From Lachnospiraceae bacterium (lineage in GTDB: Bacteria; Bacillota; Clostridia; Lachnospirales; Lachnospiraceae): 61,742 bases of DNA. Positions within the stretch are counted from its first letter, which is position 1. Each line of letters begins with the position of its first letter. Positions 1-8,329 of this stretch are shown here, in pieces. The translations under genes and the position numbers were made by a program. Under the pieces are notes generated by a model. It ran no database searches. It was not told where the DNA came from and worked only from the letters and a program-made list of their open reading frames with translations. The DNA lies in assembly GCA_024693545.1 (NCBI GenBank), contig JAILKT010000108.1, positions 1 to 61,742 on the forward strand, read 5' to 3'.

Positions 1-74
1 AGCCTATTTTGTTACTATGCGAGTCTGGTTTGTTGCCATGCAAAAGAAATAACCAAATGATCGGAAAATGAAAT

Positions 75-156
75 AAGGTCAGGCGCGCCGGTGTGTTTCT
101 CCGGCAAACGATAGCGGAGCGTGTTTGCGGAGAAATATACCAGGCAGCCTGACCTT
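75..156. terminator. Long imperfect hairpin downstream of the mraY-like gene
   Basis: A perfect 10-bp inverted repeat (AAGGTCAGGC at 75-84, its complement at 147-156) closes a long stem. Inside it, 90-109 pairs with about 122-141 with two G-T wobbles and one bulge. A further copy of the right arm (GCGCCTGACCTT, 203-214) could pair with 75-86 instead, giving an alternative 12-bp stem. It lies 3' of the minus-strand gene that ends at 235, so a terminator or a mobile palindromic element are both possible. The T-tract expected of a classic terminator is weak. Confidence 0.45.
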
Positions 157-234
157 TATATTACATAAAATTACATAATATCAAATACATAAAAAGGCTC
201 TTGCGCCTGACCTTTACATTCTAATACATCAGAT

Positions 235-1209
235 TTATATGAAACAAAGATACAGCACGACCACAAACGCGCCCGCAATAACAAAGCGCGTCACAGTTTG
301 CGTATCCGACCATCCTTTGTTTTTGCGGACATGGTCATGTATCGGAGTACGTGTATTCTTGAGAATCTTCAGTTTCACGGTTCGCAGAAGAGCCACCTTG
401 ATAAGTCCGAGTCCGCCGTCGATTATGAAGATAAGGCAGATCGGGATGAATGCAAGAGGGCTTCCGGTCTCAAGTGCGGTGAGACCGAGGAAAAGTCCGA
501 TGGCACGTGAACCCGCATCGCCCATGAGTACTGTGCTCGGTGAGCAGTTGAAAAGGAGATATGCGCTGATAACACCGATCATGATGATACATTTTATGAT
601 CGAGGGAACACTTGCGCTGTCCTTCCCCATGAGAATAAAGATGAATCCGGCTGTCGAGATGAGCGTAAGCGAACCGCAAAGGCCGTCAACACCGTCCGTA
701 CAGTTGACAACATTGATGGATGCCCATAACAGGAGAGTTGCAAGGATGATGAAGACAACTGCCGGAAGCTCGAATGAAACGTTAAAGAGTGCAAGCCTTA
801 CGACGCTTCCGTTATATATGTAAAATGTAAATGCCGTTCCGGCGCATATGATAAGGTCGATCAGGCCTTTTTTCAGTTCACCCCACGGAACCTTTGAGGC
901 ATCATCAAGGAAACCTTCGAGACAGGCAGCAAATGTAAGAACGAGATAGATGAGAGTTTCCCATCGTGCGTTCGGGATCAGGGGAACGAACATAAGCGCG
1001 AGTATTATATATACGCAAATGAATATGATTCCGCCGCCTCTTGCTTTACCTTTCGAAAGGGCGCCGTTAACAGCGAATTCTCTTCCTTGATCCGCCGGAA
1101 GGCTTTTTTTCAAAACTCTTATCATGAGCGCGGTAATGATAAAAGCCGCAAGTCCCGCATACATGGGATTAAAGTAGAGTGCAATATTCGGAAATAAATA
1201 ATAGAGCAT
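235..1209 (-). CDS. MraY/WecA-family phospho-sugar transferase
   Basis: Polytopic membrane enzyme of the polyprenyl-phosphate N-acetylhexosamine-1-phosphate transferase family, which moves a UDP-linked sugar phosphate onto undecaprenyl phosphate at the inner membrane face. Visible family motifs are GFLDDASK, NCTDGVDGL, the MGDAGS loop and a C-terminal HDH before KNKGWSD, in the order seen in MraY, with about ten hydrophobic segments. The longest frame begins at a TTG at 1245, but the ATG at 1209 has AGGCAGG seven bases upstream and gives a typical MraY length (about 324 residues), so it is preferred. It stands alone, away from a mur/dcw cluster. It may therefore be a MraY paralog or a GlcNAc-1-P transferase for another wall polymer; the MraY-like HDH favours the former. 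Family call is firm, substrate is not. Confidence 0.8.
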   Translation of the reverse strand: MLYYLFPNIALYFNPMYAGLAAFIITALMIRVLKKSLPADQGREFAVNGALSKGKARGGGIIFICVYIILALMFVPLIPNARWETLIYLVLTFAACLEGFLDDASKVPWGELKKGLIDLIICAGTAFTFYIYNGSVVRLALFNVSFELPAVVFIILATLLLWASINVVNCTDGVDGLCGSLTLISTAGFIFILMGKDSASVPSIIKCIIMIGVISAYLLFNCSPSTVLMGDAGSRAIGLFLGLTALETGSPLAFIPICLIFIIDGGLGLIKVALLRTVKLKILKNTRTPIHDHVRKNKGWSDTQTVTRFVIAGAFVVVLYLCFI

Positions 1210-1414
1210 GTCCTTACCTGCCTTTTTAAAATCTTTCTTTACCAATAATGTTACTTCTGAAGGTTTTTGTCAATCATATCAAGAGAAATGAAAATTTTGA
1301 CGGATAGGGTAAAGTAGTCGTCGAAATGTCCGATATATTTAATGTAGGATTTGAGAACAGTTCACGTATATGGCGTTTGAGACGTCATGTGCAACAAATA
1401 AAGGGGATATGAAC

Positions 1415-3901
1415 ATGATGAACAGATCAGATAATTTCAATGAGAGATCGCGTAGCAGCCTGCAGTTCTTTTTGACTCTGTCGGCTGTTTTTGTTGTGAT
1501 GATCCTTGCTTTCGGCGGAGTTAAGGCGAATGCGGCCCAATCGGTAAGTGTTACATCTGTCAACTATGACGAGAGTACGATAACAGTTCAAATGGGCGCT
1601 GCCGATAACCTTCTCCTTATTTCCGATGCAAAGAGGAAAAAATGGGAACCCATTCCGATCGAGAAGGCTCCCGATAACACGATAACGATGGATATCTCCT
1701 GGATTTCATTGACAAAAGATTATACCCTTTCACTTAAGGGAGATGTATCTTCGGAGCCGGTCGGCATAGTATTGCCCAAACAGTCCGCAGCACTCAGGGC
1801 GGCTTATAATACAGCAACCGGAAGCATAGTTTTTACAGGCGAAACGGGAGCGATCGAGTGGAGAAAAAAAGAGAGTATCAGTTGGAACGACGTACCCGGT
1901 GATGAGGTATTTAAGTCAGAACTTGATTCTATGTGCGCATACGGTGCGATAGTTGTGTTCAGAGTTAAAGGCACGGACGGAACAAGCATATCGTCGCCCG
2001 GAAAACGTCCCGGCAAGGAAGTGTACGTGAGCGTTCCCAAGAAGATAGCGGCGCCCGTTATCAAAATTGATGACAGCACCCTTACCGTTGAGGTAAACAG
2101 CGATATGCAGTACAGAATGGCTGACAGCGACGGTAACCCTGTTACGACGGAATGGACAAACATAACAAGAGATGAAAACATGCCCCTCAGAGAGCTGGCA
2201 ACGACATCTATGGTAAACTCGCAGGGATCAAATCCCACCGAGACCACATTTATACAGTTCAGAACAAAGGCAACCGCTTCAAAGCAGGTATCTAATGTCA
2301 GAACGATCGAAGTTCCGGCGCAGGTCGATCTTTCGCAGAATCAAAAGGATAACATAACGATCTCTTATACAAGTTCAAATTCGTTTGAGATCTGTGTACC
2401 TTATGCGGGAGTGCTTACCCCTTATGAATACTGCATTATCAACACTACGGATCAGGAAGAGGGCGTAACGATCGACTCTGCCGAGGACATCGTTTGGAAG
2501 GTGATCAATTCATCAACACCCGTTCCGATAAATCGCGACAAGGACAAAACTGATGAGGGAAGCCTTGTGTATGTAAGAAAGAAGGCTGTTTCCACACTGG
2601 GTGAAAACGGATATGAGCTTGCTTCGCCGGCTTATCTTGTGGGAACAGTAAGGTATCCCGGAGAAATATCTACCGGAGAAGGATCGACAGTATGGCTTAC
2701 GACTGTTGCAGGTAAGTGTAACGGCAACAACCCGGACGCATATCTGAATTTTGATATTTATTCCCCTACCGACAGCCTTATATCGGAAATAAAATTTGTG
2801 GATAGTGTTTCGATCGGAACAACAAGAGCAACGCTTTCACGCGCCGACGGCGATTTTGAATGTTTGCTTATTGCGAATAACGATCCGGGCAGTACCGAAG
2901 ATACCAGATATATAATTAAGACAAAGATTAAGTCTACTGCCAAACTCGACAGCTTTGCGAACATGGAAAGCACAAGGAAGATGCTCGCATACATTACCCT
3001 TGATAACAGCTCGGAAGCATTTAAGAGTACTCAGGAAAAGGGCGTGGGAATATATATCCTGCCTGCATCGAAAGTAAACAATCCTTCCGGAGTCACAAAG
3101 CGTGGGGATATGATCGAGATAGCACAGAAGCTTGGCCTTGAATCGTATCATCCCGATGTCAGCCCGATAGATTACACAACCGAATTTGAGAGAATAGTGG
3201 GTTCTACCGGAGATATTTCGGAATTTAGGTTAAAACTGGATCTCGGAACAAGGAAAATACCGGCATCGGAACCCGGTGAATTTACGAATGAGACATTGGC
3301 GGTGTCATCGATCATCGCAGACGGTCAGACATTTACAGAAGAAAACGGACTTACCGTAAAATATGCCGATACAACAACAATGTATAACGAAGATGCGGCT
3401 ATCGCAGTCATTACGGTAGATACATCGGCGATGGAAAATCTTATCGATGACAGAAACACACCTGTATCCCTTACGGTTATGCTCAATAACGGAGAGGTGA
3501 TCGAAAATGCGGCAAACATTATCTTCAGAGAAACCGCTGGCGTAGTCGGCGGCCCGTACTCATGGACGATTACGGAAAAAAGTCTTACAGTAACCGATAC
3601 GGTAACCACCACAGGCGAAGGCGGAACAGTATCATATGAGAGACCTCATGTTGATAAATCTATCGCACTGAAGATATTCAGAGACGATTATAATGTATCG
3701 CTTACAAAAGTTACATGGGGAGAATACAGTATCTGCAGCAGCATTGATCAGGTCGGTTCAGATATAACCCTTGATATTTCGAATGCCCTTGTTAATGCGA
3801 TCGATGTGACGGAGACAACAACAAACTCTCTCAGATTTATATTTGACAACGGTTTCGTGCTGAATACAGGCTTTACCATTACGATCAATCCGGCAGCCTG
3901 A
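1415..3901 (+). CDS. Large secreted protein of unknown function, paralog of the next gene
   Basis: Not recognised as a named family. An N-terminal signal sequence is clear: an Arg-containing start, a hydrophobic stretch around residues 18-34 and an AxA-type site (ANAAQ), so the mature protein is exported. No LPxTG motif, lipobox or transmembrane anchor is seen. The composition is that of a beta-rich surface protein with many Thr/Ser/Asp and few Cys. The first 300 or so residues align by eye with the downstream gene, sharing landmarks such as KRPGKEV, VPKK and AAPVIK versus KRPSKEV, IPKK and GAPVVK. The last 450 residues have no counterpart there. The start is chosen at 1415 because GGGG at 1403-1406 sits eight bases upstream; an in-frame ATG at 1370 lacks a site. 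The 63-bp gap to the next gene and shared strand suggest an operon. Confidence 0.7.
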   Translation: MMNRSDNFNERSRSSLQFFLTLSAVFVVMILAFGGVKANAAQSVSVTSVNYDESTITVQMGAADNLLLISDAKRKKWEPIPIEKAPDNTITMDISWISLTKDYTLSLKGDVSSEPVGIVLPKQSAALRAAYNTATGSIVFTGETGAIEWRKKESISWNDVPGDEVFKSELDSMCAYGAIVVFRVKGTDGTSISSPGKRPGKEVYVSVPKKIAAPVIKIDDSTLTVEVNSDMQYRMADSDGNPVTTEWTNITRDENMPLRELATTSMVNSQGSNPTETTFIQFRTKATASKQVSNVRTIEVPAQVDLSQNQKDNITISYTSSNSFEICVPYAGVLTPYEYCIINTTDQEEGVTIDSAEDIVWKVINSSTPVPINRDKDKTDEGSLVYVRKKAVSTLGENGYELASPAYLVGTVRYPGEISTGEGSTVWLTTVAGKCNGNNPDAYLNFDIYSPTDSLISEIKFVDSVSIGTTRATLSRADGDFECLLIANNDPGSTEDTRYIIKTKIKSTAKLDSFANMESTRKMLAYITLDNSSEAFKSTQEKGVGIYILPASKVNNPSGVTKRGDMIEIAQKLGLESYHPDVSPIDYTTEFERIVGSTGDISEFRLKLDLGTRKIPASEPGEFTNETLAVSSIIADGQTFTEENGLTVKYADTTTMYNEDAAIAVITVDTSAMENLIDDRNTPVSLTVMLNNGEVIENAANIIFRETAGVVGGPYSWTITEKSLTVTDTVTTTGEGGTVSYERPHVDKSIALKIFRDDYNVSLTKVTWGEYSICSSIDQVGSDITLDISNALVNAIDVTETTTNSLRFIFDNGFVLNTGFTITINPAA

Positions 3902-3964
3902 CGTTCCCGGTACATCAAAGGATAAAGAAAATCGGAAGACACATTTAAAATGAGGAGAAACGAT

Positions 3965-5173
3965 ATGAAGAAGTGCAAATCCATGGCTTGTGTTTTGATA
4001 ACGATGTTGATGTCGTGTCTGTTTATTATTACAGCATTTTCGTCTGAAGCAAAAGCTGACGGCGCAACGACCGTTGACATCGGTGTTACCGATTACGAAG
4101 CTCTTACCATGGAGATCATCAGAAACGGCAATACCATCATATATGCGTCAAAGGATAATAAAAAGACCTTTGATGAAATAACGGGTTCGATCGATGGTGA
4201 CAAGCTTATAATGGATATTTCTTTTGCAAACAAGGAACAGGAAGTCAGCATATGGATCAAGGGTGATAAGGATTCAAAGGTCATAAAGGTTGTTATACCG
4301 AAGGCTTCTTCATCTCTGAAAGCAAAATATGATAAGGCATCGGGAAACGTCGTACTGAGCGGGTATGAAGATCAGACTCATTTCAGATGGCACAAGATCA
4401 CAGACAGTAATTACAAAACAGTTGCGATCGACACGGCAGATCCTACGAATAAGGCATTTGTTAAAGACATGGAAGCGCTCAAGATCAAAGGCGGGAAAAT
4501 AAATATCGGACTTGCCGGCATAAACGGAACGGGCATCGAAAATATGGGAAAGAGACCGAGCAAAGAAGTAACGGTCAGGATCCCGAAGAAAAATGGTGCG
4601 CCGGTCGTAAAGCTCAATTACTCAAAGCTTACATTTAATACACGTGATACTATGGAGTATAAGATAGTAGGCTCGGACATGGACTGGAAAAGCTGCACAA
4701 AGAATATGAGCCTCAATGATATCGCACCGGCGACTCTCGCTGAGAACGGGTCGAATGCGGTATCCATTAAATTCAGAAAGGCCGCAACTTCATCAAAACC
4801 GGCATCTCTGGAATCCTTCATTACAGTACTTGGACAGAGGACGGGGCCGAGTATCGGAACATCAGGAAACAATGTTGTCGTATCGAAAGAGCCGGGCACG
4901 GAAAAGAAAGCGGGAAAAACGCTTATTACATTTGTGACTGCTTCTAAGGAGAATCCGATAGAGTATAAGATAGTTAAGCCTGATGAAACGGATCCGAATT
5001 ATCAAAAAGGCTGGAAGGTTACAAAGAAGACCGGAGATGTCAAGAAATTTACCGAAAAGCAGCTTCCCAAGGGAAGTAAGATACTTGTCAGATATAAGTC
5101 GGTCAACGTCAATGTCAAAAAAGGGATTGAGGGACAGATAGCATCGTCGTATACCTCTTTTACTGTTCAATGA
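3965..5173 (+). CDS. Secreted protein of unknown function, shorter paralog
   Basis: A 402-residue exported protein related over most of its length to the N-terminal part of the preceding protein. A signal peptide is plain (two lysines, a hydrophobic core rich in Leu, Met and Ile, then SSEAKADG). The mature part is Lys-rich and beta-like, with repeated short segments such as KYDKASGNVVLSG and the shared KRPSKEVTVRIPKK landmark. The C-terminal region (from about residue 315) has no equivalent in the larger paralog. No catalytic motif, cell-wall-binding repeat or sortase signal was seen. The ATG at 3965 is chosen because AGGAGA lies six bases upstream; the in-frame ATG at 3950 overlaps that site. 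Probably cotranscribed with the larger paralog. Function unknown; a surface or matrix role is inference only. Confidence 0.7.
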   Translation: MKKCKSMACVLITMLMSCLFIITAFSSEAKADGATTVDIGVTDYEALTMEIIRNGNTIIYASKDNKKTFDEITGSIDGDKLIMDISFANKEQEVSIWIKGDKDSKVIKVVIPKASSSLKAKYDKASGNVVLSGYEDQTHFRWHKITDSNYKTVAIDTADPTNKAFVKDMEALKIKGGKINIGLAGINGTGIENMGKRPSKEVTVRIPKKNGAPVVKLNYSKLTFNTRDTMEYKIVGSDMDWKSCTKNMSLNDIAPATLAENGSNAVSIKFRKAATSSKPASLESFITVLGQRTGPSIGTSGNNVVVSKEPGTEKKAGKTLITFVTASKENPIEYKIVKPDETDPNYQKGWKVTKKTGDVKKFTEKQLPKGSKILVRYKSVNVNVKKGIEGQIASSYTSFTVQ

Positions 5174-5252
5174 GATGATTATTTACTTTTTCTGCGAAAT
5201 CTGTATAATGAAATATAACAATTAAGGAAGTATATAACCGAAAGGAGCAGAC

Positions 5253-5486
5253 ATGAAGAAATTCTTTAAATTCCTTGCCGGAACGGCAGCAGTAGCTGCT
5301 ATCGGAGCAGGTGCTTATTATGCATACAAGAAGTTTGTCGCTTGCGATGAATGTGATGATGAAGATGTTGATGAGGATCTTGATGATTTTGAGATGGATG
5401 ATGATGAGGATGATGCTCCTCTCAAGACTCCCGAATATGTTTCGATCAATCCTGCAGCAGCAGACGAGAACACCCCTGCGGAGTAA
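5253..5486 (+). CDS. Small acidic membrane-anchored protein
   Basis: A 77-residue protein with a basic start (MKKFFKFL), one hydrophobic Ala/Gly-rich helix at about residues 8-25, a CDEC pair of cysteines near residues 31-34, and a strongly acidic second half dominated by Asp and Glu. Topology is probably a single-span protein with the acidic tail on one face; there is no good signal peptidase or lipobox site. AAGGAG lies just upstream of the ATG with good spacing. Similar short single-span acidic proteins are common and mostly unnamed in Clostridia. The acidic tail might bind cations, but that is speculation. It lies between the secreted paralogs and tyrS and has its own 79-bp upstream gap. 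Confidence 0.65.
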   Translation: MKKFFKFLAGTAAVAAIGAGAYYAYKKFVACDECDDEDVDEDLDDFEMDDDEDDAPLKTPEYVSINPAAADENTPAE

Positions 5487-5499
5487 TTGAATTTTATGC

Positions 5500-5529
5500 T
5501 TGACAGTTTTGACCGGCATGATTTATAAT
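5500..5529 (+). promoter_or_regulatory. Sigma-A type promoter of the tyrS T-box transcript
   Basis: TTGACA at 5500-5505 and TATAAT at 5524-5529, both perfect consensus, are separated by 18 bp. The T-box leader begins shortly downstream. Confidence 0.85.
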
Positions 5530-5543
5530 CCACGACATAAAAT

Positions 5544-5866
5544 AAGGCGTTGAAGGAAAGAAGTAGTCTTGATGCTTTACCCTGCAGAGAGCGGACGGTC
5601 GGTGCGAGTCCGCGGAAAGTGCTTGACGAATACATTCCGGAGCTGCCGTCCTCAAAGTTTTGACGAGATCTTATTGAAAGCTTTGTATGAAAAAACGATA
5701 TTGATCTTGAAGACGAGTAGGGAAGGACGGGTTAGCCCGATACAGCGAACAGCGTGTGATGGCACGCGATGAGGGATCTGCCGTGAGGCAGGTCTGAACA
5801 AGAGGTGGTACCGCGATAGATTTCGCCCTCTGTTTCTAATCTGATAGGAACAGAGGGTTTCTTTGT
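5544..5866 (+). promoter_or_regulatory. Tyrosine T-box riboswitch upstream of tyrS
   Basis: Leader that senses uncharged tRNA-Tyr and controls read-through into tyrS. The stem I region starts near 5544 and contains AGAGAGCGG and the GGTGCGAGTCCGC block (5581-5613). The specifier region has a TAC codon at 5631-5633, matching tyrosine. The conserved T-box (GAACAAGAGGTGGTACCGCG) is at 5796-5815. The terminator follows immediately: CCCTCTGTT at 5826-5834 pairs with AACAGAGGG at 5849-5857, followed by a T-rich run. The antiterminator would pair the T-box region with the 5' arm. The order is canonical and explains the 460-bp gap before tyrS. Confidence 0.92.
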
Positions 5867-5946
5867 TCCTGAAAAAAGACAAAAGCCGCGATCTTTTGTC
5901 TTAACATCGATCCGCAAAAACGGATCGCAAAGGAAAGGAGAAAAAA

Positions 5947-7167
5947 ATGAAGATTTACGAAGAACTGGTTGAGAGAGGGCTTATTGCCCAGGTTACCGAT
6001 GAGGACAAGATAAGAGAACTCATCAACAACGGCGGTGCAAGATTCTACATCGGATTCGATCCGACCGCAGATTCGCTCCATGTAGGTCACTTCATGGCCC
6101 TTTGCCTTATGAAGAGACTTCAGATGGCCGGCAACAGGCCGGTAGTGCTTATCGGCGGAGGTACGGGATATATCGGAGATCCCACGGGCAAGAGTGAGAT
6201 GAGAGCAATGATGACTCCCGAGACCATTCAGCACAACTGCGATTGCTTTAAGAAGCAGATGGAGCGTTTTATCGAGTTCGGAGAGGACAAAGCGATCATG
6301 GTCAACAATGCTGACTGGCTCCTTGACCTCAAATACATTGATCTTCTCCGTGATGTCGGAGCATGCTTCTCGGTTAACACGATGCTCAGGGCGGAGTGCT
6401 ACAAGCAGCGTATGGAGAAGGGCCTTTCCTTCCTTGAATTCAACTACATGATCATGCAGTCTTATGACTTCTTATACCTTCATGATCATTACGGATGCAA
6501 CATGCAGTTCGGCGGTGACGATCAGTGGTCGAACATGCTCGGAGGAACCGAGCTTATCCGTAAGAAGACAGGCAAAGACGCCTATGCGATGACAGTCACA
6601 CTTCTTCTCAACAGCGAAGGAAAGAAGATGGGTAAGACGGCCAAAGGTGCTGTTTGGCTTGATCCCGAGAAGACAACGCCTTTCGAATTCTTCCAGTACT
6701 GGAGAAACATCGATGACGCCGATGTTGTTAAATGCCTTAAGATGCTCACGTTCCTTCCTCTTGAGCAGATCCATGAGATGGAGCAGTGGCCCGGCGAAAG
6801 GATCAATGAGATGAAGGAGATCTTCGCCCATGAACTTACGGAACTCGTTCACGGCAAGGAAGAAGCCGACAAGGCTCTTTCTGCTGCAAGAGCACTTTTT
6901 GCGGGCGGCGGAGACGACAGCAACATGCCCACTACACAGATACCCGCAGACAAGGTGGCTGACGGAATGACGATCATGGAGCTCCTTGAGGCCTGCTCGC
7001 TTATCCCTTCAAGAAGCGAAGGAAGACGTCTTATCGAACAGGGCGGTGTGAGTGTTGACGGCGAGAAGATAACATCCATTAACGAGCGTATCAGTAAGGA
7101 ACAGCTCGAAACAGGTGTTAAGATCAAGAAAGGTAAGAAGGTATTCCACAAAGCTATCATAGGGTGA
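5947..7167 (+). CDS. tyrS: Tyrosyl-tRNA synthetase
   Basis: Class I aminoacyl-tRNA synthetase that charges tRNA-Tyr in the cytoplasm. The HIGH-like signature is HVGH at residues 45-48, and the KMSKS-like loop is KMGKT at residues 227-231. FDPTADSLHVGH and GGDDQWSNM are typical of bacterial TyrRS. An S4-like RNA-binding domain fills the last 70 residues (SRSEGRRLIEQGGV). The length of 406 residues is normal. The start has a strong AAAGGAG site. Expression is under the upstream T-box, so tRNA-Tyr charging sets transcription. It is followed by a 98-bp gap and a lipoprotein gene. Confidence 0.97.
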   Translation: MKIYEELVERGLIAQVTDEDKIRELINNGGARFYIGFDPTADSLHVGHFMALCLMKRLQMAGNRPVVLIGGGTGYIGDPTGKSEMRAMMTPETIQHNCDCFKKQMERFIEFGEDKAIMVNNADWLLDLKYIDLLRDVGACFSVNTMLRAECYKQRMEKGLSFLEFNYMIMQSYDFLYLHDHYGCNMQFGGDDQWSNMLGGTELIRKKTGKDAYAMTVTLLLNSEGKKMGKTAKGAVWLDPEKTTPFEFFQYWRNIDDADVVKCLKMLTFLPLEQIHEMEQWPGERINEMKEIFAHELTELVHGKEEADKALSAARALFAGGGDDSNMPTTQIPADKVADGMTIMELLEACSLIPSRSEGRRLIEQGGVSVDGEKITSINERISKEQLETGVKIKKGKKVFHKAIIG

Positions 7168-7265
7168 TATGTCCCGAATCGGAAAAATCGCGCGCGGGAT
7201 AAACGCCCGGTGAGACCTAAATTGTTTATGGATAGAGCTAAAGTTTGCATCCGGAAAGGAACTCG

Positions 7266-7991
7266 ATGAAAAAGGGTTTATATTTTGTACTGTGCGCGTC
7301 GCTTGCTATCGTGCTTGTGGGATGCGCAGGTGACGGAGAACTTTCGAAACGCCGTGACAACACGTTTTCGGCCATAGGCGAAGCACTTCAAAAAGGTGTT
7401 GAAGCCGAGAAAAATAAGGGCTTGTCCGAAAGCGGCGGAACACCGGGCAGCGGTTCCGATACGGATGTGACCGGCATAGGAACTGCAGATACCATCGACT
7501 GGGAGTCTTCGGACTGGTGGTCGGACGAGGAGACTGATCTGAGCGATGACGGCAGACAGAACGGTTTAAGCTACGGCGCCCATATTCCGAGTGAATCTGA
7601 CCTGGCAGAAGGCGATACGTCTTCTGCCGGTGGTATAGACATTGATCTTACCGAAATGTCATCAACGATGGTTTACGCCGAGGTTTACTTTATGATGGTA
7701 TACCCGGATCGTTACATCGGTAAAAAGATCAAGGCGGACGGTTTATTTGCCACGTATCACGATGAAGTTTTGGATAAAATGTATTACGCATGTATAGTAA
7801 AGGACGCGACGGAATGCTGCGCTCAGGGTCTTGAGTTTGCCCTCAAAGAGGAGAAAAAGTATCCCGAGGAGTTCCCTAAAGAAGGAGAAGATGTGTGTGT
7901 CACCGGCATCTTTGACACATATGTCGAAGGAGACGGTACTTACGCGGTTCTTAAGGATGCCGTGATGCTGTACGGTGAAGATCTTAAATAG
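7266..7991 (+). CDS. Lipoprotein with an OB-fold-like C-terminal domain
   Basis: An exported lipoprotein of about 241 residues. The signal is MKKGLYFVLCASLAIV followed by a lipobox-like LVGC, giving a lipid-linked Cys near residue 20. A Ser/Gly/Asp-rich linker runs to about residue 135. The C-terminal 110 residues (PDRYIGKKIKADG, then CIVKDATECCAQGLEF, then VTGIFDTY) resemble by eye the C-terminal domain of the YcgQ/TIGR03943 group. That resemblance is my inference. The ATG at 7266 is chosen over an in-frame ATG at 7245 because GGAAAGGA lies just upstream and the resulting signal peptide is clean. The 3' end and stop codon are imperfectly duplicated downstream (see the repeat at 7967-8038). 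Function unknown. Confidence 0.7.
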   Translation: MKKGLYFVLCASLAIVLVGCAGDGELSKRRDNTFSAIGEALQKGVEAEKNKGLSESGGTPGSGSDTDVTGIGTADTIDWESSDWWSDEETDLSDDGRQNGLSYGAHIPSESDLAEGDTSSAGGIDIDLTEMSSTMVYAEVYFMMVYPDRYIGKKIKADGLFATYHDEVLDKMYYACIVKDATECCAQGLEFALKEEKKYPEEFPKEGEDVCVTGIFDTYVEGDGTYAVLKDAVMLYGEDLK

Positions 7992-8038
7992 CAGCCTGAG
8001 AAGATCTTGAAGTGCTCCGGTGTGAGGATCTTAAATAG
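7967..8038 (+). repeat. Tandem duplication of the lipoprotein gene 3' end
   Basis: The last 25 bases of the lipoprotein gene, ending GATCTTAAATAG (7980-7991, containing the stop), recur about 47 bp downstream as a diverged copy ending with the identical GATCTTAAATAG at 8027-8038. The segment before it (CGGTG then AGGATC) also matches. Confidence 0.65.
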
Positions 8039-8041
8039 TTC

Positions 8042-8070
8042 TTGAATATATGTATGAAATTTGATAAAAT
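8042..8070 (+). promoter_or_regulatory. Promoter of tRNA-Leu
   Basis: TTGAAT at 8042-8047 and TAAAAT at 8065-8070, 17 bp apart, end 18 bp before the mature tRNA 5' end. Confidence 0.65.
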
Positions 8071-8088
8071 TGCGTTGTTGTCTGAACG

Positions 8089-8172
8089 GCCGGCGTGATG
8101 GAATTGGCAGACGTGCAAGACTCAAAATCTTGTGTCCGCGAGGACGTGCGGGTTCGACCCCCGCCGCCGGCA
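8089..8172 (+). tRNA. tRNA-Leu (anticodon CAA)
   Basis: Class II tRNA with a seven-base acceptor stem GCCGGCG (8089-8095) pairing with CGCCGGC (8165-8171) and discriminator A. The anticodon stem is CAAGA/TCTTG around the loop CTCAAAA, giving anticodon CAA for TTG codons. A long variable arm follows, then a T arm GCGGG-TTCGACC-CCCGC. The 3' CCA is not encoded. Confidence 0.95.
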
Positions 8173-8180
8173 GTTTTCCG

Positions 8181-8215
8181 GAATCCCCCACTTCTTAAAG
8201 TGGGGGATTCTTTCA
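8181..8215 (+). terminator. Terminator of tRNA-Leu
   Basis: AATCCCCCACTT (8182-8193) and its complement AAGTGGGGGATT (8198-8209) form a strong stem around a short loop, followed by CTTTCAT. The same core hairpin recurs at 40594-40613. Confidence 0.75.
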
Positions 8216-8224
8216 TATAGAAAA

Positions 8225-8256
8225 AACCTCTTTACAGATTCTTCCGTAAAGAGGTT
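8225..8256 (-). terminator. Terminator of the smsC-smsB operon
   Basis: AACCTCTTTAC (8225-8235) and its exact complement GTAAAGAGGTT (8246-8256) flank a 10-base loop. Read on the minus strand the stem is followed by TTTTTTC, as expected for an intrinsic terminator of the minus-strand operon. Confidence 0.8.
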
Positions 8257-8257
8257 T

Positions 8258-8329
8258 GCCGGATCTTGTTTCAAAAAACCGTTAACGTTTAAGTTTCATG
8301 CCGGATCTTATTTCAAAAATCCGTTAATG
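8258..8329 (-). repeat. Tandem duplication of the smsB 3' end
   Basis: Two 30-bp copies, 8258-8287 and 8300-8329, differ at only about three positions; the period is 42 bp. The upstream copy (8300-8329) contains the smsB stop codon at 8308-8310. The other copy lies between the gene and its terminator, and in it the stop triplet has become CAA. Confidence 0.85.

Noticed and set aside
239-823. Plus-strand 194-codon frame opposite the mraY-like gene
   Set aside because: It is the antisense shadow of a motif-rich membrane enzyme; it has no ribosome site and its protein is Arg/Pro/Met-rich without domain signals.
5544-5866. Other riboswitch class for the tyrS leader
   Set aside because: The conserved T-box, specifier TAC and adjacent terminator identify it as a tyrosine T-box, so alternatives were dropped.
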